Both the position numbers and the translations under genes were made by a program. The notes under the pieces are model-generated. The model was not told where the DNA came from and did no database searches. It saw nothing but the letters and a program-made list of their open reading frames with translations. From Muribaculaceae bacterium (GTDB taxonomy: Bacteria; Bacteroidota; Bacteroidia; Bacteroidales; Muribaculaceae), in assembly GCA_029061255.1 (NCBI GenBank), contig JAIDSL010000006.1, positions 1 through 40,020 of the forward strand: DNA of 40,020 nucleotides, read 5' to 3'. Shown piece by piece: positions 24,689 through 33,099 of the stretch; position 1 is the stretch's first letter; every line of letters starts with the position of its first letter.

Positions 24689-25963
24689 ATGCTCAACGAC
24701 AGTTTCGACAGAGAACATCTCTGGCATCCATATACATCAACTCATGATCCGTTGCCCACCTATAGGGTAGACCATGCCGATGGCGCTATCATTACCCTTG
24801 ATGATGGACGGGAACTTATAGATGGCATGTCTTCATGGTGGTGCGTCATACACGGCTATAATCATCCGGTGCTCAATAAAGCTATAGAGGATCAGATAGG
24901 AAAGATGAGCCACGTGATGTTTGGCGGTCTCACCCACGAGCCGGCAATTGAACTCGGAAAACTTCTTCTCGATATCCTTCCACCATCCATGAATCGCATA
25001 TTCTATGCTGATTCAGGTTCCGTAGCAACTGAGGTAGCAATGAAGATGGCAGTTCAGGCGCAGAATGATCCGAAACGCACCAACTTTGTTACAATCAAGA
25101 GTGGTTACCATGGTGATACATGGAATGCCATGTCGGTCTGTGACCCTGTTACCGGTATGCACGGAGCCTTCGGGCCTGCCCTTCCTGTCCGATTTTTTGC
25201 TGAAGCTCCACAATGTGGATTTCATGATGAATGGGATCCAAAGGATTTCGAATCGATGCGTTCACTTCTCGATAAACACGGAGATACGATTGCTGCTGTA
25301 ATACTCGAACCTATCGTGCAGGGCGCAGGAGGCATGAGATTCTATCATCCCCAATATCTTCGGGAATTGCGCAAGGAATGTGATAAGCATGGAATTCTTC
25401 TAATATTTGATGAGATAGCTACAGGATTCGGACGCACCGGAAAACTCTTTGCATGGGAACATGCAGGTGTTGAACCCGACATAATGCTTATCGGCAAGGC
25501 TCTCACAGGAGGATACATGACATTTTCAGCAGTGGCAACATCGGAGAAAGTAGCCGATATGATATCCTTGAGCGAGGCAGGATGCATAATGCATGGTCCG
25601 ACATTCATGGGCAATCCGCTTGCTTGCGCCGTTGCCTTGTCAAGCACTCGGTTGCTTCTGAAAAGCCCTTGGCAAAAAAGAATCAAGGAAATAGAGTCAA
25701 TCCTGAAGGAAGAGCTTGCTCCGGCTGCCAGCCTCCCATTCGTGAAGGAGGTGAGGGTACTTGGAGGAATTGGAGTGATCGAGCTTCATGAATATATCAC
25801 TTGGCTTGGAGAATTCCAAAAGATGTGTGTGGAAGAGGGCGTATGGATCCGCCCGTTTGCTCACAATGCCTATCTGATGCCCCCATATCTTGCGGTTTCC
25901 GATGACCAAGTCCGCACTCTCGCCCGCAAACTCATAAAGATACTGCGCAGAATCCACAACTAA
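24689..25963 (+). CDS. bioA: Adenosylmethionine-8-amino-7-oxononanoate aminotransferase
   Basis: A 424-residue PLP enzyme that transfers an amino group from S-adenosylmethionine to KAPA, giving DAPA, in biotin synthesis. Landmarks: LWHPYTS (11-17), [15 protein letters not shown] (46-60), SGYHGDTW, cofactor aspartate Asp241 in [12 protein letters not shown], and PLP lysine Lys270 ([10 protein letters not shown]). The HPYTS and SSWWC motifs mark BioA within the class III aminotransferases. The start at 24,689 gives the family N-terminus. The other biotin genes are 5-11 kb away on both strands; bioA stands alone with its own promoter region. Confidence 0.96.
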   Translation: MLNDSFDREHLWHPYTSTHDPLPTYRVDHADGAIITLDDGRELIDGMSSWWCVIHGYNHPVLNKAIEDQIGKMSHVMFGGLTHEPAIELGKLLLDILPPSMNRIFYADSGSVATEVAMKMAVQAQNDPKRTNFVTIKSGYHGDTWNAMSVCDPVTGMHGAFGPALPVRFFAEAPQCGFHDEWDPKDFESMRSLLDKHGDTIAAVILEPIVQGAGGMRFYHPQYLRELRKECDKHGILLIFDEIATGFGRTGKLFAWEHAGVEPDIMLIGKALTGGYMTFSAVATSEKVADMISLSEAGCIMHGPTFMGNPLACAVALSSTRLLLKSPWQKRIKEIESILKEELAPAASLPFVKEVRVLGGIGVIELHEYITWLGEFQKMCVEEGVWIRPFAHNAYLMPPYLAVSDDQVRTLARKLIKILRRIHN

Positions 25964-26059
25964 ACTCATAGATTTTATGTTTTAATATTGAGTATGGATG
26001 GACGGCGAAAAGAATAATATAATGTCATTTATGTACTGTTGTTTGGAGTCAAATGATTA

Positions 26060-26094
26060 ATTGTGCATTATGCATTATGAATTATGCATTAAAC
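26060..26094. repeat. Heptamer tandem array (ATTATGC type)
   Basis: ATTGTGC, ATTATGC, ATTATGA, ATTATGC, ATTAAAC in 7-base register, ending 7 bases before the next ATG. A nearly identical array lies at 36,012 in the same plus-strand orientation, so this is also a dispersed repeat. The rest of the bioA-downstream gap (25,964-26,059) shows nothing clear. Confidence 0.9.
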
Positions 26095-26101
26095 TTAAAA
26101 G

Positions 26102-26458
26102 ATGGATAATATAGAAGATAAAAACATCATAGAAGACCGTACTGCAGAAGAATTGCGTATCACGGAAAAGGCAATCGAGATGCTCCGCACGGTCTTCGAT
26201 CCTGAGATTCCGGTCAATGTCTATGATCTTGGCCTTATATATAAGATTGACTATGAAGTCGACACAAAGACTCTGCATGTCGATATGACGTTGACTGCCC
26301 CAAGCTGTCCGGCAGCTGACTTTATCCTTGAGGATGTGCGCCAGAAGCTCGTAAGCATCAAGGGTCCTGAGAAAGTGGATCTTCGTCTTGTGTTTGATCC
26401 GGTTTGGGACCAGTCGATGATGTCGGAAGAAGCAAAACTTGAGCTCGGATTCCTGTGA
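26102..26458 (+). CDS. SUF-associated Fe-S assembly factor, DUF59/MIP18 family
   Basis: A 118-residue protein of the SufT/PaaD-like family, thought to help load Fe-S clusters onto target proteins (family knowledge). Seen here: the VFDPEIPVNVYDLGLIY core motif (about residues 37-53) and the conserved cysteine motif LTAPSCPAAD (about 68-77). An acidic N-terminal tail of about 25 residues precedes the domain. The stop overlaps the GTG start of lpxH, so the two are translationally coupled. Its placement close to biotin genes is suggestive, because BioB needs Fe-S clusters, but it is not proof of a link. Confidence 0.9.
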   Translation: MDNIEDKNIIEDRTAEELRITEKAIEMLRTVFDPEIPVNVYDLGLIYKIDYEVDTKTLHVDMTLTAPSCPAADFILEDVRQKLVSIKGPEKVDLRLVFDPVWDQSMMSEEAKLELGFL

Positions 26459-27204
26459 GGACTTACTTCCTTAGCGACCTGCACCTCGGTGCCCCATATT
26501 TCCCCGATTCAAGAGAGTCGGAGAAACGCGTCGTGGCGTTTCTCGATTCGATAAAAGAGGATGCGGAGGCTATTTATCTCTTGGGAGATATTCTTGATTA
26601 TTGGTATGAATACCGATACGTAGTGCCCCGAGGATTCGTGCGCTTTTTTGGAAAGCTCGCTGAGCTCTCAGATTCCGGCATCAAGATAACTTGGCTCATT
26701 GGCAATCATGACATTTGGATATTCGATTATATACCAAATGAACTTGGGGTAAGGGTGATTGATGGAAGCATAGTGGAAGAAATCTACGGACAGAAAGTAT
26801 TTATGGCTCATGGCGATGGGGTAGGGGAGCATCCTTGGAGCTTCCGTTTCATCCGGTCAATGTTCCGGTCGAAAGTGTGTCAGTTCTTTTATTCAGCCAT
26901 TCATCCCCGATGGACAGTTCCATTTGCCTATTCATGGAGTCGGCATAGCCGTGCCACGGGGCGGGAGGCAGGTCAAGATTGGCATCCGCTTCTCGATCAG
27001 CTTGAGGCTTTCTCTCGTGGTTATCTTGCCGAGCATCCCGACATATCACATTTTATCTACGGCCATCTCCATATTCTGAAACATATTCAGCTCAGTTATA
27101 GTTGTGATCTTACGGTGCTAGGAGAATGGATAAAGACATTCTCATACGCTACCATCGAGCCGAATGGCAATCTTACTCTTCATTTTTATCATCCCCGGGA
27201 ATAA
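26455..27204 (+). CDS. lpxH: UDP-2,3-diacylglucosamine diphosphatase
   Basis: A 249-residue calcineurin-type phosphoesterase that makes lipid X in lipid A synthesis at the inner membrane. Metal-binding motifs are complete: SDLHLG (7-12), GDILDYWYEY, GNHD, AHGDG and GHLH. The start is GTG at 26,455, overlapping the upstream stop (GTGA); translation from there gives MRTYFLSDLHLG, the expected N-terminus, and no better ATG exists. It is followed by a two-way terminator facing the convergent secreted-protein genes. Confidence 0.92.
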   Translation: MRTYFLSDLHLGAPYFPDSRESEKRVVAFLDSIKEDAEAIYLLGDILDYWYEYRYVVPRGFVRFFGKLAELSDSGIKITWLIGNHDIWIFDYIPNELGVRVIDGSIVEEIYGQKVFMAHGDGVGEHPWSFRFIRSMFRSKVCQFFYSAIHPRWTVPFAYSWSRHSRATGREAGQDWHPLLDQLEAFSRGYLAEHPDISHFIYGHLHILKHIQLSYSCDLTVLGEWIKTFSYATIEPNGNLTLHFYHPRE

Positions 27205-27221
27205 TGCTGATTGCATAATAA

Positions 27222-27257
27222 AAAAGAAGGACGCACTATAAAATGCATCCTTCTTTT
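27222..27257. terminator. Two-way hairpin terminator
   Basis: AAAAGAAGGA (27,222-27,231) pairs with TCCTTCTTTT (27,248-27,257), and GCA pairs with TGC after one mismatch; the loop is 8 bases. A-rich and T-rich flanks on the two sides allow use by lpxH (plus) and the 206-residue gene (minus). Confidence 0.8.
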
Positions 27258-27273
27258 CATATTTAGTATTCAA

Positions 27274-27894
27274 TTATTTCAACATCACCTTAGAGCTTTT
27301 TCCATTGATTACTCTAATGAATACTCCATTCTTAGGATTGTCGACTTTCTGTCCTTGCAAGTTATAGTAGACAGCAGCCTTGGCAGAGCCTTCTATTTTG
27401 TTGACGCTTGCAGAGGGATTGTCGTTGACCAATGTAAGTGTCACTTTCTCATCCCCTACTGAAATGACTATGGTAGCTGAATTATTTTCTGGTACTGCGA
27501 TTTCTTCATCATAGGCCACTAATTCACAGTGGATTTGCAGTTCAGATCCTGTTGCGCTGAAAAGTCCGGATTCAGTCCTTGTTTTTCCGGCTCCGACAGG
27601 TTTACATTGTTCCGGCCAGCAGATCGACCATCCTTCTCCTGAAGGAGTTATTTCAACTGACCCCATCACGCTTTCAGAAGATTTCACCACAAGCTCCGGA
27701 TCCCATTTGCATTCTCGGTATATAAAAGAGTATCCATTATCTTCAAATTTTTCTTCTTTAAGCTCACCTTTCACATTGATAGTGGCTCCGTCTGTCACTT
27801 GCTCACCGTGTGAGTAGACAGTAAATGATTGAGCTTGGGATGAGGCTACCCCAAGCATCATTAATGCTGTGCAAAAAGTAAAGATTTTTTTCAT
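27274..27894 (-). CDS. Secreted protein with type IX-like C-terminal sorting tail
   Basis: A 206-residue protein with a signal peptide (MKKIFTFCTALMMLGVASSQ, cleavage near AQ). The C-terminal part, VYYNLQGQKVDNPKNGVFIR followed by VINGKSSKVMLK, is the typical short sorting tail of Bacteroidales secreted proteins (NLQGQ-V-P-xG-I/V-NGK-KVxxK). The central region is beta-rich with several Cys (CKWDPE, WSICWPEQC) and I do not recognise it. It lies 84 bases downstream of the Omp28-like gene on the same strand and lacks its own clear promoter, so it may be cotranscribed through the intervening hairpin. Cell-surface location is inferred. Confidence 0.8.
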   Translation of the reverse strand: MKKIFTFCTALMMLGVASSQAQSFTVYSHGEQVTDGATINVKGELKEEKFEDNGYSFIYRECKWDPELVVKSSESVMGSVEITPSGEGWSICWPEQCKPVGAGKTRTESGLFSATGSELQIHCELVAYDEEIAVPENNSATIVISVGDEKVTLTLVNDNPSASVNKIEGSAKAAVYYNLQGQKVDNPKNGVFIRVINGKSSKVMLK

Positions 27895-27926
27895 TGTTAT
27901 AATTATAAGATACGTTTTTTATGATG

Positions 27927-27963
27927 TTCAACGCTGCGTAGCGTCAAGCTGCGCAGCGTTGAA
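27927..27963 (-). terminator. Strong hairpin between two secreted-protein genes
   Basis: TTCAACGCTGCG (27,927-27,938) and CGCAGCGTTGAA (27,952-27,963) are perfect 12-base inverted arms with a 13-base loop. On the minus strand the following sequence is A-rich, then T-poor, so it could be an incomplete terminator or an mRNA-stabilising hairpin allowing partial read-through into the 206-residue gene. Confidence 0.65.
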
Positions 27964-27978
27964 TTTATTCAAATAATG

Positions 27979-30075
27979 TTACTTTACGATGACTTTTGCT
28001 GACTCAGATCCGCGAGTCACAACATAGATTCCTGCTGGAAGGTTGATACGGAAACCGTTAGTTTTGGCAACCTTCATTCCAGATGCAGAATAGATGTTTA
28101 CGTTGCTATTGTCTCCATCAATGAGGATTCCACCCTTAACAACTCTTACAAATGAACCGTTTTTGTCGGATACAATCGTATTTACACTGTTTCCAGTATT
28201 TGAAGGATGATTTACAACAGTTGCATTTTCAATGCATCCGCTGTTTTTATTGATGACCATCGCTACTACTCGGCAGTTGCTGACGTTCTTTACGTCGTCA
28301 AGTGCCACCTCACAAGAATATTCATAGCTCTTGCCTTTTTCTACTGCAGGGAGCGAACCTTCTATGCCCATCGGCTTTGAGCAATTGCGAGCTACATCGT
28401 TGAATTTGATAAGGCAAGGGTTATTCTTGCTTCCAAATCCATAGCTTTCATCGTCAGGTTCGCCGGTGAAATAATTGGTCTGCATATAAGGTCCAACACC
28501 ATCCTCAAGCACTGTATAGCCTATTTCAAAGTTTCCTTCTGATCCGGGGATCATGAATTCTGATTTAGTGGAAAGTTTGATTGTAGAATTGTTATCGGTA
28601 GCCTCAAGGGTGGCTTCTATGGATGCACATGCAGGAATAGCTATGTAAGTCGGGAGTTCTTCCTCAAAGTATTCCGGTGAAGGATAACCTGAATATGAAT
28701 AATCACGGTTGTAGAAGCAAGATGGGAAGCCATCAAAATAATAAAGCATTGGAGAGAATGCTCCATCATCAAGAACATCCATTACATCACCTTCGTGCAA
28801 TGCTACTCCGATGACACCCTCTTCAGAGAAGTTCTCCTTGATATATTCCATACCGGCCCAACCTACAGGGCAATATCCACACCAAAGTCCTGTGCCTTCC
28901 TCTACGACAACATTCTTATGGAACCCTTCTGAAAGGCAAAGTAAATATCCGGAAGCGTCAGAATCAGAGCTATTGTCAGCATCTCCATTCACTTTAGTGA
29001 TCTTTATTGTGTATTTGAGACTCCCTTCTGCCTTAGGACTTACAAATTCAGCGACAGCAGCACCGGTGTAATTGTATGAAATCTCTCCGAAAATTGGCTC
29101 CCAATTCTCATCGTATCCGCTTATCATGTCGACGGTTGTTGTCTGAGCCTCTTCTCCGTCAAACTGCAATGACATCTCAACATTCTTGATGGCATTTGCT
29201 CCATAATTGTTGACATATAGCATTACCTCAAACTTTTCTCCTGGTGCAACATAGGCAGGAACTGTAGCATCAATGATTTCTGCTACGTTCTGCGGAAGGT
29301 TGTCACCAAATACATCAAGACGGATACATGCATTGCCATAATCGAAGCCTATATTCTGCCATTTTTTAGTTTCTCCGAAAATTGGCTCCCCTTCGTCGTC
29401 ATAACCTTCTAATGTGGAGTAGATCATGTTTGTATTAGGGTATAAGGGGTATGTATAGTCAGTAAGATATCCGTAAGCGTAGGGATTGTCGGCGGGAAGA
29501 GTATAAGTGATACCAACGTAGAATTCTTTATCTTTCTCAATAGTATAAGGCTGAGAAAGAGCAATTGACGACCATTCGAATCCATAGGGACCCATCTCGC
29601 CTTCTCCTTCAGCTACAGGTTCTTTATTGAGATCTTCTTTGATCCATACCTTGCAGGTCTTCACAGGATTATCGTAAGTGTAAGTCAAAGGGTTTAATGT
29701 GCTTGCATCTGCTGGGTTGCCAGTCAACACATTCTTAACAGTTGCACCGTCAAGAAACTCTGTGATTTCAGATGAAACGAAGATAGCTTGATTCACTTCA
29801 TTACCGTCGAAATTGATAGCATTATATGGGTCTTCACAATATCCCCATTGCATATTAAGAGTTTCTTCTGCTCGTGTCGCAAACGCAAATTGGTTTGCTG
29901 CAGACATCCCATTTGCTTTGAGAAGTTCTTTTCCCTTAAGATTCTGTCTTAAGGTATTGGTTACAGACGATTTGCTCGGAAGAGTAGCAAGGTTCTTTGA
30001 TAGCCTACTCTGAGAGTGAGCTGATGCTGAGATTGCCGTTGCCATAGCAACAATCATAAGTAGATTTTTTCTCAT
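27979..30075 (-). CDS. Omp28-related surface protein with thioredoxin-like motif and type IX tail
   Basis: A 698-residue secreted protein with signal peptide (MRKNLLMIVAMATAISASAH). The N-terminal half is beta-rich, with immunoglobulin-like stretches. From about residue 385 an Omp28-like thioredoxin-fold domain begins: VVEEGTGLWCGYCPVGWAGM with W398, C399 and C402 (CxxC), then GVALHEGDVMD and DGFPSCFYNRD. The end has a type IX sorting tail (NVNIYSASGMKVAKTNG, INLPAGIYVV, KVIVK). Such proteins are exported and anchored at the outer surface (family knowledge); redox activity of the CxxC is possible but untested. It has its own promoter. Confidence 0.87.
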   Translation of the reverse strand: MRKNLLMIVAMATAISASAHSQSRLSKNLATLPSKSSVTNTLRQNLKGKELLKANGMSAANQFAFATRAEETLNMQWGYCEDPYNAINFDGNEVNQAIFVSSEITEFLDGATVKNVLTGNPADASTLNPLTYTYDNPVKTCKVWIKEDLNKEPVAEGEGEMGPYGFEWSSIALSQPYTIEKDKEFYVGITYTLPADNPYAYGYLTDYTYPLYPNTNMIYSTLEGYDDEGEPIFGETKKWQNIGFDYGNACIRLDVFGDNLPQNVAEIIDATVPAYVAPGEKFEVMLYVNNYGANAIKNVEMSLQFDGEEAQTTTVDMISGYDENWEPIFGEISYNYTGAAVAEFVSPKAEGSLKYTIKITKVNGDADNSSDSDASGYLLCLSEGFHKNVVVEEGTGLWCGYCPVGWAGMEYIKENFSEEGVIGVALHEGDVMDVLDDGAFSPMLYYFDGFPSCFYNRDYSYSGYPSPEYFEEELPTYIAIPACASIEATLEATDNNSTIKLSTKSEFMIPGSEGNFEIGYTVLEDGVGPYMQTNYFTGEPDDESYGFGSKNNPCLIKFNDVARNCSKPMGIEGSLPAVEKGKSYEYSCEVALDDVKNVSNCRVVAMVINKNSGCIENATVVNHPSNTGNSVNTIVSDKNGSFVRVVKGGILIDGDNSNVNIYSASGMKVAKTNGFRINLPAGIYVVTRGSESAKVIVK

Positions 30076-30154
30076 GCTTTTTTAATTTACCTTAATTTTA
30101 CCTAATAAAATTCATGTTGTGAAGTTCTAAATTACTTCGGTGTGAATTTTGATG

Positions 30155-30186
30155 CAAAATTAATAAATTATTTTGACAATATCAAA
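30155..30186 (-). promoter_or_regulatory. Promoter of the Omp28-like gene
   Basis: On the minus strand TTTG (30,186-30,183), a 20-base spacer, then TAATTTTG (30,162-30,155). The leader is about 75 bases and A/T-rich. Confidence 0.7.
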
Positions 30187-30193
30187 ATAAAAA

Positions 30194-31324
30194 TTAAATT
30201 TTATTTGCAAAAATTAATTTTAACATTTCAAGTACAAATAAAAGTGATTCTCGTTTCATCGCAACTGAAAGAGACAGTCTTAGACGTTCTGTACCTGCTG
30301 CTACTGTCGGGCGTCGGATAGGAAGGGCATCGATGCCTGCCTCCCTGAGTCTTGATGCCATTTCAATAGCTTTTTCAGCACTTCCTGCGTGGACAGGTAT
30401 GATCTGGCTTTGGCTCTGGCATTTCCTTCCTGTCATCACCTCCAGTTCGTTCCTGAACCATTCTGAAATATCATGAAGATGTTTTCGCTCTTCAGCCATG
30501 CCGATAAGTTTCTCTATCATTAAGGTGTCCCAAGCGGCGATGGATGGTGGCATCGCAGTGGAGAATATAAAACTTCTTGCACAATTAAGAATATACTTAT
30601 GAAGAGCCGAGGATGTGGCGATAAATGCCCCATAGCCTGCAGCCGCTTTCCCTAAAGTGACAATGATGATGTCGATATCATCCATCAATCCTGTTTCTTC
30701 TGCAAGTCCCAAGCCGCGGTCGCCAAACACTCCGAAGGCATGTGCCTCATCTACATATAGGAGCACATTCGGATACCGGTTTTTTATTTCCACAAGCTCG
30801 GCAAGTGGCGCAATATCCCCGTCCATGCTGAACACGGATTCCGTGGCGATAATCACCTGCTTATAGCTGGAGGCTTTTTTGTCGAGTATTCGCCTGAGCA
30901 TCGACATATTGTTATGGGCAAAGCGAGCTGTGTCTCCATATCCGAGCCTGATTCCATCTATCATCGAAGCATGGATGAGCTTATCGCTTACTATAAGGGT
31001 GCCGGGCACCGACAATGCCGAAAGAGCGCCGGTATTCGCATGGTAGCCGGAATTAAGAAGAAGAGTCTTCTTGCCATATAACTCATCGAGCATTTTCTCG
31101 AGAGAATTATGCTCTTTCTGATGGCGCTGAAGAAGCCTGGATGCAGAAGCTGACATAGGAGGATCGCCAAATCTCTCATTATACTCTTCAATGAATTCTG
31201 AGTGACGGCTTCCAAGCCCCATGTAATCATTGCTTATAAGGTCCATGCCTCCCAATGTGTCGGGAATGCTCCTCAGTCGATTCTCTTCTTCAAGACTCTT
31301 GAGTATCTCCTCGTAGACCATCAT
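30194..31324 (-). CDS. bioF: 8-amino-7-oxononanoate synthase
   Basis: A 376-residue PLP enzyme of the alpha-oxoamine synthase family that condenses pimeloyl-ACP (or CoA) with alanine to KAPA in biotin synthesis. Landmarks: SNDYMGLGS (31-39), SASRLLQRHQKEHNSLE with the conserved HxxLE-like site, VDEAHAFGVFG (191-201), PLP lysine Lys226 in TLGKAAAGYGAF, and the closing RRPTVAAGTERLRLSLSVA, a BioF signature. The TLGKAAAG variant replaces the more usual TLGKAFG. The start overlaps by one base the stop of a small membrane gene (TGATG), so it is the third gene of the exonuclease-77aa-bioF unit. Confidence 0.92.
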   Translation of the reverse strand: MMVYEEILKSLEEENRLRSIPDTLGGMDLISNDYMGLGSRHSEFIEEYNERFGDPPMSASASRLLQRHQKEHNSLEKMLDELYGKKTLLLNSGYHANTGALSALSVPGTLIVSDKLIHASMIDGIRLGYGDTARFAHNNMSMLRRILDKKASSYKQVIIATESVFSMDGDIAPLAELVEIKNRYPNVLLYVDEAHAFGVFGDRGLGLAEETGLMDDIDIIIVTLGKAAAGYGAFIATSSALHKYILNCARSFIFSTAMPPSIAAWDTLMIEKLIGMAEERKHLHDISEWFRNELEVMTGRKCQSQSQIIPVHAGSAEKAIEMASRLREAGIDALPIRRPTVAAGTERLRLSLSVAMKRESLLFVLEMLKLIFANKI

Positions 31325-31557
31325 CAGATTCTTTTCTTATTATTTTCAGCTATGTCATTTTCTCTTTCGCTGCGAAGTCTTTCTCGTTTTTTCAGGAAGA
31401 AGACAAGGGCAATAAGTACCGCTGTCTCAGCGCCGATAGTAGCCCAGAATCTGAAGGTTTCACCCGAGCGAAGAAGATCAAGACCAAAGTAAATGGTCAT
31501 AAAAATAAAGTATAGCCCAAGAAGGGTTGGAAGCCATATATATTTGTATTTTCTCAT
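31324..31557 (-). CDS. 77-residue two-helix membrane protein
   Basis: A small protein with two hydrophobic helices (about residues 7-27 and 38-56) and a very basic, charged C-terminal tail (KKRERLRSERENDIAENNKK), so the tail should face the cytoplasm. I do not recognise a function. Its ATG overlaps the exonuclease stop by 4 bases and its stop overlaps the bioF ATG by 1 base, which makes it almost certainly a real translated gene. It may be a Bacteroidales-conserved hypothetical protein. Confidence 0.85.
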   Translation of the reverse strand: MRKYKYIWLPTLLGLYFIFMTIYFGLDLLRSGETFRFWATIGAETAVLIALVFFLKKRERLRSERENDIAENNKKRI

Positions 31558-32186
31558 ATGTTGTTTTTCTCTTCCTCAGTTTTTTCAATTCTGTATGACG
31601 ACTCTTCCGGATGGAAAAGACCATTTTTCAGGTGCCTGAAGATTTTGATGCAAGCCTGTGCGTCAAGAGCAGCATAGTTTTGTTGTGACTCGGAAAGCTG
31701 CTCAGCCTCCCAGTTGGAAAGCCGCTGCGACTTAGAGATTCGTTTCCCGAAAAGAATGCCAAAAAGTTTTGAGAGACTTCTGTCAGTGATGTTCCATTGC
31801 GTCACGTATTGCTGGAGCTCAACGAACCCGTCTGGTTCAAAATCATATTTCTTATGAAGATTTCTGAAATCGTCGTGAAGTGAGAGCCCTACCTTCTGCA
31901 AATCCGTATCTTCCAAGAGAGCCTTCAAAGATTCGGGCATACCGATTTTGTTTAGTCGGAAAAGAAAGCACTCATTATCGGAAGCTAATTGCAATAGCGC
32001 CACATTGAAAGTCTGTCCTTTCTTAAAGGAAGGTCTTGTCTCCGTATCAAACCCGATCAGGTCTGACTCGCGGAGCCGAGAGACTGCACTCTCTACAGTC
32101 TCCGGGTCGTCGATTATAGTGATCGTGCCCTGAAATTGAGCTGGAGGTAAGGCTGCCAGCTGCTCTTTGGATATTGATACTTCCAT
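31554..32186 (-). CDS. 3'-5' exonuclease (RNase D/DEDDy type)
   Basis: A 210-residue single-domain exonuclease. DEDD motifs are visible: ExoI GFDTETRPSF (Asp-Glu), ExoII VGLSLHDDFRNL, ExoIII NYAALDAQACIKIF, where Tyr and Asp fit the DEDDy pattern. There is no HRDC domain, so it is the compact form rather than full RNase D. Likely role is trimming RNA or DNA 3' ends. It heads an operon with the 77-residue membrane protein and bioF and has a promoter about 120 bases upstream that interleaves with the divergent outer-membrane gene promoter. Confidence 0.9.
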   Translation of the reverse strand: MEVSISKEQLAALPPAQFQGTITIIDDPETVESAVSRLRESDLIGFDTETRPSFKKGQTFNVALLQLASDNECFLFRLNKIGMPESLKALLEDTDLQKVGLSLHDDFRNLHKKYDFEPDGFVELQQYVTQWNITDRSLSKLFGILFGKRISKSQRLSNWEAEQLSESQQNYAALDAQACIKIFRHLKNGLFHPEESSYRIEKTEEEKNNI

Positions 32187-32309
32187 TTTGTTTGTTATTC
32201 TCTAATGACGTAGGTTCTATATTATTATGGAGCTGGTGAGCCGTCCGTCAGAGAGACCGTCAGTCACGGAATAAGGAGATTTAGGGGCTGTCAGCTTTCA
32301 AAATCTATG

Positions 32310-32340
32310 CAAAGTTACAATTTTTTTTTGACTTCTTCAA
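32310..32340 (-). promoter_or_regulatory. Promoter of the exonuclease-bioF operon
   Basis: On the minus strand TTG (32,340-32,338), a 20-base spacer, then TAACTTTG (32,317-32,310). The leader is about 115 bases and contains CCGTCAG twice. Confidence 0.65.
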
Positions 32341-32357
32341 GAATTTTATTAACTTTG
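32327..32357 (+). promoter_or_regulatory. Promoter of the beta-barrel/bioG-bioC operon
   Basis: TTTG at 32,327-32,330 at the end of a T run, a 19-base spacer, then TAACTTTG at 32,350-32,357. The leader is about 90 bases. Its -33 box lies inside the spacer of the minus-strand promoter. Confidence 0.75.
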
Positions 32358-32454
32358 CAACTGAATTGGCAAAAATTAAGTCGAATTCAAAGCAGGAGTC
32401 CTTCGGGGCTTTTGAATAAACTATAAGAAATACTTAACTCAAACCAAAGCAATT

Positions 32455-33084
32455 ATGAAGACATTCCACAAAGCTCTTCTGGTGGCACTCGTAGCCATCT
32501 TCTCATTCGGATATGCTTCTGCAGATTTCCGTTTCGGCGTGAAGGCCGGACTTAATTTCAGTAAACTCGATCTTAAGATCAAAGATCTTCAGGGTGCCGA
32601 AAGCTTCCTTAAGGATGAAGGCAACCGCACCGGTTGGATGGCAGGTGTCATGGCTGAGTTCACTATACCAATCGTAAACATCGGTGCCGATGCTTCTCTG
32701 CTCTATGCACGTCAGAACGTAGACGACAATAGCCTTTATGAAAATAAGAACTTCCTCGATATTCCTATCAACCTAAAATGGAAAATAGGACTTCCTGTAG
32801 TAGGAAAGATAATTTCTCCTATCATCTATACTGGTCCTGACTTCCTTTTTGCTCTTAACAAAAATACCCTTAAGGATATCGAAAGCAGAACTTGTGAGGT
32901 AGGTTGGAACGTTGGCATCGGCGTTGAACTTTTGAGACATCTTCAGATTGAAGCCGGATACTGCTTCGGTTTGAACAATGTTGTCAAATTCACTGACAAA
33001 TACATACAGGATTCCGGTATAAATACAGCTGACTATAAATTAAAGAAAAACTACTGGTCGCTTACTGCCGCTTATCTTTTCTAA
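32455..33084 (+). CDS. Outer-membrane beta-barrel protein (PorT-like)
   Basis: A 209-residue protein with a signal peptide (MKTFHKALLVALVAIFSFGY, cleavage near ASA). The mature part starts with FRFGVKAGLNFSKL, the first strand typical of Bacteroidota small porin-like barrels (OMP_b-brl_2 class), and has alternating polar/hydrophobic strands ending in a C-terminal aromatic strand (YWSLTAAYLF). An eight-stranded barrel is likely. Ligand unknown. It is followed by a shorter homologue and then by the bioG-bioC gene in apparent cotranscription. Confidence 0.85.
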   Translation: MKTFHKALLVALVAIFSFGYASADFRFGVKAGLNFSKLDLKIKDLQGAESFLKDEGNRTGWMAGVMAEFTIPIVNIGADASLLYARQNVDDNSLYENKNFLDIPINLKWKIGLPVVGKIISPIIYTGPDFLFALNKNTLKDIESRTCEVGWNVGIGVELLRHLQIEAGYCFGLNNVVKFTDKYIQDSGINTADYKLKKNYWSLTAAYLF

Positions 33085-33099
33085 ACAAACACTTGATTG

